A DNA stretch of 64,000 nt from Lineus longissimus (taxonomy: Eukaryota; Nemertea; Pilidiophora; Heteronemertea; Lineidae): NCBI RefSeq assembly GCF_910592395.1, contig NC_088315.1:13313808-13377807 (forward strand), in the 5' to 3' direction. The notes beneath the pieces are model-generated. The model did no database searches and was not told where the DNA came from. It saw only the letters and a list, made by a program, of their open reading frames with translations. The position numbers and the translations under genes were made by a program. This document shows, one piece after another, positions 53,310 to 63,362 of this stretch. The first letter of the stretch is position 1. Each line of letters opens with the position of its first letter.

Positions 53310-54306
53310 CGTAGGGGAGTCTATACAACACCGCAGTGTCTGTCGTCGTATCCTGTTTCAGAAACAGCGACACGTTTCTTAACCGCTAGGGCTATGAACT
53401 TGAAACTTAGTACACAGGACTCCCCCCCCCCCCCCTCCCCGGTCAGCTCTTCCTAGCAAGGATACATCACATATTATACGGGTTTTTGATTTGACCTAAT
53501 TTTCAAGTTCACAAAGGTCAACTGGCGTAAATTGGCCGTTTGTGTGTAAATATGGCACGTTTCTTAACCGTAAAAGCTACGACTTTAAATTTGATACACA
53601 TGACTGTACGTCATGTGAACTCGGACGGTTTACTGGACTTTGCGCAACGAAACAAAACGAGCGAAATGGGGGAGCGACCATTATGTTTTACCCCGGGCGG
53701 TGCTTCATAAGTTGGTGATCTCTAGCCTGAAAATTTGTTCGGACCTCGATCGAAGAAGGTACGACAAACAATTAATTAATCAAACCCTTATGAGATTCAT
53801 TCATTTGAAGTAGAGAGGGTAACGTACATTGTATACACAAATCAAACACACACGCAGTGCTTGCATGCATTGCAGAGAACGACTTTTGAGTGATAACCCA
53901 CACCCACCCAGGCAGCTGAGACACATGTCTTGTTGGACATGCCTACCGATTTTTACTAAATAAAAGCATAACTTCACTTCACACTTTTCGGGGTTGAAAA
54001 TGTACTCGTGTAAATTACCAAAATTACATGCCAAATTCGCACATGAACTGTTATTTCTCAAAGCTTGGAAGCTCAAATGTCTGAATGTAATGTATGCGCG
54101 TAATGTATACCCTCAGCAAGCGAATAGTTGTGACCGTCGGTTTTTTATACGAATCGTTTCCTGTATGGCCGTTACAAGCCGTTGACATGACATACCGATT
54201 TTGGTGTGACCTATATACTACATATGTAGCATGTTTCTTAAGCAGGATGAATTCCTAACCACCAAATATCTATACAGTGAGCACAATGACCCTTGGCCTT
54301 TTCATT
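53310..54306 (+). repeat. Worn family B copy
   Basis: CACGTTTCTTAACCGC, GATTTGACCTAATTTTC and a GTAAATTGGCCGTT block recur. The far end has GTGAGCACAATGACCC and TTCATT. A C-rich run lies at 53423-53442. Middle part (53640-54220) is not recognisable. Confidence 0.55.
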
Positions 54307-55035
54307 GTATGTTCGTGTCGTGTATCTTGATGTCTACCATAAGACGTGTTCTCAGTTTAAAATTTATTTTGTCAATACCAGAAATCCCCGACCTCGAACT
54401 TGCGCATGCGCACTAATTACCATCTCGGCCGATCAACGCAGTAGTGCGCTTAGCTTAGGGCAATCTCCAAAAGCAGAGTTAATCAGGCGGTGGGGAGCAT
54501 TACGCACTTTGCCGATAGCCCATTGGTTTCCTCTAATGTCTAGCTAATACTGTGCGAAATTTCAGTGAATTTAGTCAAAAAAATCCTTTGTCCACCTTTG
54601 TACCGCCGCTTTGCATGCATTGATGAAGTTCTAACAGGGAAAATCAGGAAAATAAGCCTTTGAGGCGTTTTTACGGCTCAAAAACTGGCATTTCTGGCGA
54701 TAATATTTTAGTTGCCGATAGATCCGCGAGAGGGCAATACCATCTAGAGTCATAATAACACTGCTTCTGGTGTTTTGGAACATTTTTTTCTTTGTCCACT
54801 TGCATGCCGAAATTGGAGGTTTTAATGATGTGACAGCAAAAAATTGAATTGGTCATTGCGAGGGGGTCACTAGGGAGCTTGGGGGGTTGATCTATGCAAT
54901 ATACCTAGTTTTAAATCGTGCTTGTTTCATGCTAATGTGAAACACCATCATTCTGATACTACTGAGATTTAAATTTTTCACTCAAGATTTTAAATGAAGT
55001 TTGAAAATTCATTTTTCACTTGATGATCATGCTAA
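54307..55035. other. Uncoded stretch
   Basis: No supported gene or repeat. Confidence 0.3.
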
Positions 55036-55374
55036 TCATGACTGCATGAGTCCAGTTTCCCTGCACCCATAGTTTATTACTGATGGTAGCTTTCCTATAT
55101 CTAATTGTCTAATGTAAAAAAGTTGGGCATTTTGTGGGGGGTGTACTGTGGTCTTGGCCTCTCCTACCTTGGGGGTGGGGTGGGGTGGAGGTTGGTCTTG
55201 TTGGCATCCAGGTTTGAAATTGATGTAGGCATTCCATATGATCCTTGAGATATCATAAAACTCTTGACTGGTGTTATTATGGACTACTCGTTTTTCTCTC
55301 TTGTAATTCGGCAATTTTATATCAGATAACAAAGCGTAATTCAAACGGATACCGCGTCTCGTTGAGGCTGCCAT
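55036..55374 (-). CDS. Unassigned ORF, possible first exon
   Basis: It starts CACAATGGCAGCC, a good initiation context, and encodes MAASTRRGIRLNYALLSD with an ordered, charged composition for about 65 residues. Past that the composition turns Pro- and Gln-rich. A CAAG followed by GTAGGA near 55170 could be a splice donor, which would end the exon there. I do not recognise the family. Confidence 0.25.
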   Translation of the reverse strand: MAASTRRGIRLNYALLSDIKLPNYKREKRVVHNNTSQEFYDISRIIWNAYINFKPGCQQDQPPPHPTPKVGEAKTTVHPPQNAQLFYIRQLDIGKLPSVINYGCRETGLMQS

Positions 55375-55557
55375 TGTGATTGATTGCTGCGAGCTGATTC
55401 GTCAATGGCGGCACGTGACTGATTACACTGGCGGCCTCTATCGGACGGCGTTGGTCAGGTTTTTCTGGTGTTGTATTTCACAGAAACGTTTTTGTCATGT
55501 AGAAACAGTAGTGACACGTAACAGCCAACTAGACGGGTCAGAGGTCAGACATACTAG

Positions 55558-55582
55558 GTCACCCCCAGAATCTGGGGGTGAC
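55558..55582. repeat. Perfect 25 bp palindrome
   Basis: GTCACCCCCAGA, one central A, then TCTGGGGGTGAC. It could form a 12 bp stem. Confidence 0.9.
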
Positions 55583-55744
55583 GAGGCATATGACGTGTGG
55601 GTGTGAGAATGTTGTGTGCTTCCTTTAAAAGCATAGACTCCAGTTAACCTTTAAAGTCAAAAGTCCTTGTAAAAGTACTTAGTTTATGGCCTCTCAAATT
55701 AAGGTAATTCAATCGATTTCCATTTATGTTTAAAGCGAAATACT

Positions 55745-56325
55745 AAAAGTAACTTTTGTATTGTAGCAACCAACTTTATATGCTCAGAAATAACAATAAT
55801 GATTTTGTATTACCATTCGCTCGTAGAGAGCTGTCATTGAACTCGTTTGTTATTAAAGGTATAAATCTGTGGAACAACTTATGTAAAGATATCAGGAATT
55901 TACCAACCATTTACGGTTTTAAGAATGCCTTAAAAAGGCAATCACTCCCGGAAAGTCCCCCAATATGGCTGGCGACTAGAAATAGAGTAGCTTCAATTTA
56001 TCTGTGTAGACTTCGTAATCGCTGTAGAGCTTTGCATGGTCACTTGTTTCATTGTAACCTACGAGATGATGCCTCATGTTTATGTGGTGCTGCCTAAGAA
56101 GGAACTGATCACTTTTTGATGCAATGTCCTAGGTACAATCGCCTGAGGGCAATACTTCTCCAAAAACTGAACTGGATTCCAAACATAAATTTACAAATAT
56201 TATTATCTGGGAACCTTCGCTTTACTTTGGAGGAAAATATATCCACATTGAACGCTGTTCAGACTTTCATCATACGCACAAATAGATTCTCCCTTCAAAG
56301 GCCGCTACCGCCAGATCCCCTGTAA
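55745..56325 (+). pseudogene. LINE ORF2 C-terminal remnant
   Basis: The frame reads QLYMLRNNNNDFVLP, FVIKGINLWNNL and LCRLRNRCRALHG, then a CLCG...DHFLMQCPRY Cys/His tail like that of the LINE at 2006-2893 but from a different element. TAA at 56095-56097 interrupts the Cys/His motif. The frame otherwise continues to TAA 56323-56325. It is 5'-truncated and inactive. Confidence 0.78.
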
Positions 56326-57003
56326 ATAACGGTGTCAATTGTTGACAAAGCACCACCATACTTCTTTCACAAAAAACCTGTATGTAAACTTATGTTTGTC
56401 TACTGCACCATTTGTAGATTACTTTGTACTGTGGAAAGGACATTTTATAAGTTTCTTTGAAACTTACGTCCAATCCCTATTCTCTTCTATGAATAAAAAT
56501 ATGCTTAAACTAAACCAAGGAAAGGTTAACAGAAAAGGAAACTAATTATAATGTGGAGTTTTGAGTTTGAAATTGTTTACAGTACGCGAGGTTATTGAGT
56601 TTGATTTTTTCTTCTAGAGGGAGGCGATATTGATTCACAAATCCAATGATGCAAGTTGACGTGACCGATACCAAACTTAGGCCGTTTCGAGGGACCCGCC
56701 ACGTCACTTGTACCATGGAGAGATATCACTGTCGCCTAAAGGCCGCCGCACTTGGGCGATTTTTTAGCGATTTTCTTCGCGATTGCCTTGTCAACTGCCT
56801 GAGCCACTGGAATTTTGAGGGTTTAGTTGCTTCGTTTGCGGCAGATCGTTGCCTTGAGTGACAACTGACTAATCGGTTCAACTGGTCTCATATCTAATCG
56901 CTTGTGCTTTCATCACATCGTTTGCGGACACTTGGGCGATTACATGACCGACTGCATATAAACGTCCGTTCCTCAGTAGGTCTAGTCATTGGTCAACATA
57001 GAC

Positions 57004-59041
57004 ATGGAAGTGGAAGACTATGCACATGAAGACATTGCCGTTAAACTGGCAATGGAGAGGGAGAAGCATCCAGGGTTGTATGTGACAACTTGTAATGAAT
57101 ACAGGGATGTTGACTACAAGGCTGCCGCTCTTAAGAGCATCGGCAAGGCAATCGGTTGCAGCGGTAAGTTGACATTCGGGGTTAATCGGGAACAAACAAA
57201 CATTGAAAATTAAACGTACACCTTTATTTCACCTTTATTTTCAGTTATCATCACTTCATTATGATTAAGCGTACTCATGACAATCTCTATACACGTCTAT
57301 TTCAGTGCCCACAGTAAAAACCAAAATGAAATTTTTACGCACGATGCTCGCTCGAGCTGTAAAGTGCCCTCCATCCGGAAGCTCCCGGAAGAAGCTGCCG
57401 AAGAAACAAGAATGGGTGAACGAAAACCTACAGTTTTTGTTGCCCTATATGAACACAGGCAAAACGTCAACGAATCTCATGGTATTTATGACGTCTTGAA
57501 GTGTCATTCGAACACCATATCGTATTGCCATGAAACCTCCCCGTTTGGCGACATGAAGTAGTCACGCATAGCATCCCTTTGTTGTTTTGCGTTCAGTTTG
57601 CACATACGTTGGTTGGTTTTTTGAGCGGTGTCAGCTGTTTTTCTTGCGCACCTCTCCATGCTCCGTCCATCCGTATATGGGAAGCATTTTCTCAGTCTAC
57701 GTCTCCTCGTCTGATATAAAAGGTGGACTGGTTATCTATCAAATAGTTGCGCAAACAACAAGCTCCAAGAACTATGTCCTCAAGTACTCTTGGTCCCAGC
57801 TTTATAGTCGTTAGAAATACTCTAAACCTGTGAGCGAAAATCCCGAAACAATTTTCTGAGGTGCGCCTTGCATGACTCAATCGATAGTTGTGGATTTGGT
57901 GACCATATCATGAGTTCTATCGGGGTATGGCTTTGAACAATCTAGTCGCAATTGAAAGGCAGCATCCCCTATAATATGGGGGTGGACAAGTATTCCACTT
58001 GTTCCAAGTTCTGCATCTGGAGGAAAATTCAATGTGTTGAAATCCATGCCTAATTTCAGTGTGGACTGATGGAATATTCCAGCATCCCCTGCGTGACCCG
58101 GGGCCCCAACATCAACGTACAGGAATCTGTATCTTGCGTCAACAAGCGCAAGAAGTATGACAGAGAAAAAGTGCTTGTAATTAAAACATGCTGATCCGGT
58201 GTCTCCTGGCTTCTCGATGCTGATATGTTTGCCGTCTATTGCTCCAAGGCAAAGCGGTTGGTTCCAATTGTCCTCAAACTCTGACATAACAATTTTCCAC
58301 TCATCCTGGCTCTCGGGCATCTGAAATAAAAAAAAAAGATTGATATGCCTATTTTTCTTATTGCAGGCACAAGCAAACACCCCTAATGATTTTGAAGAAG
58401 GATTGGAAAGAAAAGAAGATTCAAACGATGATTCAGATGGTGATATGGTTGAAGAGGACAAGGTTGTGGAAGGCCCTGAAAAGTTGCCGGATGACCCAGA
58501 GGTCCCTCCTATGACATCAGAAGGTCCGTCGACCAAACGCCGCAGCTCCTTCTCCTGCCGAACGGTCCACCGCAGCCGAGTTAAGAACGGGAGGACTACC
58601 AAGACACTGAGGAAGGGCAAAATGAACCAGTTTGAAGAAGAAGAGTTGAGCCTGCTGAAAAAACTTACAAACCCTTGTGAGACACCTGCAAAACTTAATC
58701 AGGACATGGACGAAATGGACTCTTTCTGTCGCCATCTCTCCTTCAGACTCAAAAGGCTGGATAAGCGTGGTCAGATGATGGTAGTACACAAAATCGAAAA
58801 TGTCGTGTTTGACATCGAGTATAGTGGTTTGTTTGCAGGCATTGATGATCATCCCACTCCACAAAGCAGTGGGATGCTTCCACCACCCGCCTACTTTCCT
58901 GCTGCCAGATTCGATACCCTAACAACAGGTAGCCCGTTTCCCCAACCTCGGCACCAATACGTTCCGGGGGTGCCTACTGCCCAAACCCAACTTCCCCCAG
59001 TTTACAGTTTCTTCCCCCTGTACGCAATTTTCAAAGGATGA
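57004..59041 (+). CDS. Harbinger-associated MADF DNA-binding protein (three exons)
   Basis: Predicted exons 57004-57163, 57306-57481 and 58367-59041 join in phase and give about 336 residues. Sites are GTAAGT, TTTCAG, GTATTT (weak donor) and TTGCAG. Exon 1 and 2 form a MADF domain (HPGLYVTTCNEYRD, KSIGKAIG, then MKFLRTMLARAV and QEWVNENLQFL). Exon 3 is acidic, then has a CRTVHRSRV block and an RHLSFRLKRLDKRGQMM segment like a BESS motif, then a Pro-rich tail. In Harbinger elements this partner binds DNA and takes the transposase into the nucleus. The third exon lies within the transposase intron on the other strand. Confidence 0.75.
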
Positions 59042-59810
59042 CAACGCTGGCTATGAGAGTTCGGATAGGCCCTTCCAGTTAACCTCATTGTGAGCTATGA
59101 CTTCAATAACTTGTTCTGTATGTATAAAACCTCCTTTCCTTTTCAAATTACCGGCATATATTTGTGAAAAATGTACTATTCTGCTTAAATACATGAATGT
59201 TGGCGTTTCCTCAGTCGTTGTATTGCTAACGTCATGGTTTTTATAATTTTCTACGTTCATTTTCAACTGGAGACACAGGAACTTACCTTGAGGTACTTTT
59301 CACCGAGAGCGTCAAATATTGCCACTGTTGTTTCTTTCACGATGTTTGATATTGTTCTTTCTCCAACTCTGAACAGAAAGGACAGACTTTCGAACGTTTC
59401 CCCTGAAATTTGAGCATAAGGTATGTTTTAGAATATGAATTTTTTTACATTACACCTCAAAACTCAATACATAAATTATGGAATCAAGTAAGATTATCTA
59501 TACTGACCAGGAGCTAGAAAACGCAGTGTGATGGTTAAACGCTCCCCTGGTGAAATTGCCTCTCGCATTAGTGTATCTTGTTTCACTAGCAGTGGTCCAA
59601 TCAGGCGGATGAGGTCGTCGAAAATATCCGGTTTCATTCTTGGGAACTTCCGGTACGAGTTCACATCTTCGAGGCGGAGCTCCTTGACAAGATTCTCGTA
59701 TGCCCCCAAACGCTGACGTCGGAGAATCCATTTGTGTGCCCAGAAGAAGCCGTTCTATTTTGCCGCCGGCGCCGTTGGCGGCGCAAAAACAACAACGCAA
59801 TGACTAGCAT
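57692..59810 (-). pseudogene. Harbinger transposase (DDE_Tnp_4), three exons, two frameshifts
   Basis: Exons read 59810-59508, 59402-59287 and 58320-57692, with GTCAGT, TTTCAG, GTAAGT and TTTCAG borders. Exon 1 has the Arg-rich start, KWILRRQRLGAYENLV and MREAISPGERLTITLRFL. Exon 2 has LSFLFRVGERTISNIVKE. Exon 3 has LGAIDGKHI (first Asp), VDVGAPGHAGDAGIF (second Asp) and, after a one-base deletion near 57895, ARRTSENCFGIF (Glu). Another indel lies in exon 1 near 59760. The catalytic residues survive, but the frame does not, so no active enzyme is made. Neighbour: the MADF gene on the other strand. Confidence 0.88.
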
Positions 59811-60287
59811 ATGCCGCTGACAACAGGCAGCCGCCATGGGGTGGTATGACTAGCTTGAAGAAGTTGACGCCGTCCAGTATATGGCTGATCATCACATGAC
59901 ATACTACCGATCAGTGATTGGCTGGCGAAGACCAGATAAATAATAGCCCAGATCATGACAAAAGAAAGTTCAGCCGACCAAGCGATTGAAATTAAACATG
60001 TTGAATTTTCAGTCACTTCGTGCAACAGTTGTTTCAACTAGTCGGGCCACGAAGAAAATCAGTTGCGCAGGCGATTTTTGTCCGCAAACAAAATCGATGC
60101 GACGCCACCATCGACTGCGACCTAGGTCGCTATCGGAAGTTGGTCGCCGGTTTGCGGATTATTCACTCGACTGGTCGCACACGACGTCGCCTGGCGATCT
60201 CACTTGCGATCATCGCTGGCAACGTCGCGGTCGCCAGTGGCGTCGGCAGTCGGCTCGATTTTGTTGCCCGTGTGCGGCGGCCTTTAG

Positions 60288-60606
60288 ACACATGTTAACA
60301 ACAAAGCAATGTATAAATAGTGGGGGGATTTCTTTCCCTCAACCTCGGAATCATGGGTGTAGAGCATGTTTGCTCTACATCTGTGTCGGATTGTACAAGA
60401 GAAGTAATAAAGTTAATACAGGAAAGACGTCTTAACGTTGATCAAGAGCTAGAATTTCCCCCTCCCCCGACAAAGTGGCGCAACATGGGTGTTACCAGGG
60501 GCTACGGTGCAGCCATTTTAAATTGTTAATCAAGTAGTCCCAGGTTGGAGAGATTGATTCATTTCAAACTAAATTAACAGAACTAAGAGACCTTTACTCG
60601 ACAATG
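60288..60606. other. Uncoded stretch right of Harbinger
   Basis: No supported gene; short frames here look accidental. Confidence 0.3.
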
Positions 60607-60840
60607 AGGATAGGAAATCCAACATGACTTGTTCATTTTAAATATGACGTAACACCACGAGGCACTTCTACTCTACCCACAATCTCGGATAGGAAATCCA
60701 ATATGACTTGTTCATTTTAAACATGACGTAACACCACGTGGCACTCCTACTCTACCCACAATCTGGGATAGGAAATCCAACATGACTTGTTCATTTTAAA
60801 CAAGACGTAACACCACATGACACTCCTACTCTACCCTCAG
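60607..60840. repeat. 79 bp tandem repeat, three copies
   Basis: Units start at 60608, 60687 and 60766. Each contains GGATAGGAAATCCAA, ATGACTTGTTCATTTTAAA and CACTCCTACTCTACCC. Two units carry TGACGTAA (60645-60652 and 60724-60731), a CRE/bZIP-type site; the third reads AGACGTAA. Confidence 0.9.
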
Positions 60841-61162
60841 GTCCCAAACGAACTCAGCCATGTTCGATAGTGATGACGTCACAGGCTTTGTGTCGATGTC
60901 GATTAATCAACGAATATACGGGTCCGTGTATACGGCAGTTCATAAACTAGGTGTTAAAAAAAACACACTTTTTGCCACTTTTGGCACTTTTTTTGCCACT
61001 TTTGTTTTCTAATAACTTCTAAACCACTACTGCCACACGGACCAAATTTTAAAGGCATGTATTAACTGACATCCATAAAAAAATCTGGTGAAGGTGTGAT
61101 TGCGTAATGAGTTATGACAACCGAGAAATAAGAGATTTCATTTTGGGGTCGTTTTGGTTGAC
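60841..61162. other. Uncoded stretch
   Basis: No supported gene. 60962-61005 is a TTTTTGCCACTTTTG-type low-complexity repeat. Confidence 0.35.
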
Positions 61163-61440
61163 CTGTCTCTTAAAACCGTGTCTGCAATGACATTCGAGGT
61201 GATCCAGACTTCCTTGAGAACAGAGCCTTCCGTCACTGCCTTGAATGCAGTCGGAGTGTGCCAGGTCGAGAGTGCACGGTTTTGTAGTGTATTGGCTTTC
61301 GCTCTCTCCCAGTTCCAACTCAATGACAACGCGATGTATATCCTTCATATTCTTTATTTCCTCTTGCTTCTGTAACCGGGGGCTAATTGGCTTTCCCTTG
61401 GCACTCAAACTATCAATGAACAGAGTAACGTCGACTCGAC
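61163..61440 (-). CDS. Possible host exon with an EGF-like cysteine pattern
   Basis: A 278 bp segment lies between TTTACAG (acceptor, minus strand) and CAG/GTCAAC (donor) and stays open for 92 codons. It begins RVDVTLFIDSLSAKG and later shows C-x8-C-x8-C-x9-C-x-C followed by RHGF, close to the first five cysteines of an EGF-like domain. The sixth cysteine would be on the next exon. I found no linked exon. Confidence 0.35.
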
Positions 61441-62860
61441 CTGTAAATCAAATAGGAACATAATTTTGAGAGTTGTCACTGGGACAAACACATGGCAAAT
61501 GGCCCAGAACACTGGCAGAGAGAACCCACTTAGGCCTACACCCAAAACACTATTAGAGTTACAAAGGAAATAGTAGGGGTGCCAGACCTCAGAAATGTGC
61601 ATAAAGCAGGAGCAACTGGGTCACGTCATGACAATTTTCAAAATTTTGCCCCAAAACTGAAGGGGTTAATATAAAAGTCCTTTACCCCTGTTGCTTAGTT
61701 AGGTATCAAAAAACTACCCACTGGAGTGCTTTAGAATTCTGCATTAGTTGGCTTCCAATAGTCTAACTCACTTGGGCACAGCATGGCATAGAGTTTAGAG
61801 AGCCGTGGATTTTGACTTACCCCTTCCGCCCATGACCTTTTGACCTCTAGTTGACCCCAAATTGACCCAATTAGAAAACAATTGATCTCAAAATGTAGCA
61901 CACCTTATAAGCTTTCCACAGATACCAAATATGATGGAAACATTTATGTGGAACCCTTTGAAAAATGCAATAACATTTGCCCTACCCCTAAATTTTGGGG
62001 CGATTTTCCACTGCTCCGAAAATACAAAAGTAGGCAGGCCTCTGGAATCTGATGCAGAATGATCCACTCTACAAAAAAAAGTTAGAAACAAAAGTATGTC
62101 ATGACGTGACCCAGTTTTTGTGGACTGGGTGGCCTTGGCACCCCTACTAAAATAGGTCTACAACTAAATGAGCCTGCCAGGAACCAATATAAAATAACCC
62201 AAGTAAAGCAAGCTAGGCATTTAACCCTCTGTGCCCTAAATCCCTAAATGGTAACATATTTCCCCCTTACAAGAAAATGTCTCCCGAAATTTAGTGAAAT
62301 TTAGTGTAGCAGTGTATGAATAGAGATGAGATGAAATGGATGAAAAAAATGAACGACACGAGACAAGGACAGACAAAAACATTGTCAGTATTGGCAATCT
62401 ATTACAACCACAATTATGGTTAATATGGCTGAAACTTCAGACCAACATACATCCAAAGTCATATATGGTCAAGGGTAATTGCTTTTATTAGCACATACAT
62501 CCATATATCGCTTGAGTACAAATCTATGTGAAAGTTGATGTACATGCTTAATTTGCGCACATCACATATCACACAAACTCCAAACAATTATCATGCTTTT
62601 TTAGCACAAAGGTATAGGAAACCATCAATTCTAAGAACCAATCGATGGACTATGTAAAGGTTAACCAAAAATGAATTCTTATTAATTCAAAGACCTTCAC
62701 AGCACCAACTGGATCAACTGGCAAAATCAATAATAAAGTCATAATTGTCTACATGTACAGTTCATATGTGACTATGATAAAAGACGAACCGCAGCATCCA
62801 AGGCAATTGGATTAGCCTTGAATACTGGATCATGTACAATGTCACGAAGAATAGAAATCT
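61441..62860. other. Uncoded stretch
   Basis: About 1.4 kb without a supported gene or repeat. 62250-62860 may include untranslated or LTR sequence of the gypsy remnant that follows, but no repeat partner exists in the window. Confidence 0.3.
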
Positions 62861-63362
62861 TCAACTGCCAATCTGGAACAGAAACCCGAGAGGACATTGC
62901 CCAATCCCCGGGCTGCATCCAGCCCGGCTGACGCATTTTCTGCTGCGGACAGTAAGGCCTACCATCGGCTTAGAAGACTTTGAGGAGTCACTATCAAACG
63001 AACTATTGGAAAAATTGTCAGAAGAACTCGCAGGCAAAGTAGCGGCTGATTGCTCCTCAACCACAGAAGCGCCTGGTTTACTCAAAGACCAGGGGGGCCT
63101 AGGAACAGGTTTTACTGTGGAAGGAGTCCCAGCACCACCTACCTATGCCTGTTCAAGCTCAAGACCAGAAATGGGTAATAATAAATTCCGGTGTAGGGTC
63201 TTTTGAACACCAGACGCAGAGGAGATCACAAACACAGGTCTTTCAGTATTGGGCTGAGCCACAACTGAGTAAGTATCATCCTCCCACTTGTTGGCAAGTT
63301 TATTTTTGCCACGATCACTGACTCTGCGAACTAAAACTTGATTGCACACCTGTAACGTAGCA
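62861..63362 (-). pseudogene. gypsy-type integrase C-terminal remnant
   Basis: The minus frame reads CNQVLVRRVSDRGKNKLANKW, then an EDDTYSVV block and LHRNLLLPI, the end of a gypsy integrase. An in-frame TAG at 63143-63145 follows, and the same frame continues with a Pro/Ser-rich tail to 62861. The right end is cut by family B repeat sequence at about 63362. No catalytic core is present. Confidence 0.75.

Larger units (their letters stand above)
56736..60287. mobile_element. Two-gene PIF/Harbinger DNA transposon
   Basis: 16 bp terminal inverted repeats CTAAAGGCCGCCGCAC occur at 56736-56751 and inverted at 60272-60287, extending imperfectly inward. GCGA/TCGCC-rich subterminal repeats lie at 56755-56800, 56930-56945 and 60110-60260. 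Inside are a DDE transposase (minus) and a MADF-type protein (plus), the classical Harbinger pair. An exact 3 bp target duplication is not evident. The transposase is frameshifted, so this copy is inactive. Confidence 0.85.

Noticed and set aside
55165-55195. G-quadruplex at the GGGGGTGGGGTGGGGTGG run
   Set aside because: Only three G-runs of four or more plus GG; it may fold weakly, but there is no linked feature.
58340-58864. Minus-strand coding through 58321-58864 as part of the Harbinger transposase
   Set aside because: A TTTCAG acceptor at 58321 and the match of the exon 2/exon 3 join to the family place this stretch in an intron; the plus MADF exon explains its coding look.
60607-60840. 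CRISPR-like array
   Set aside because: Units are 79 bp head-to-tail without distinct spacers, in a eukaryotic setting.
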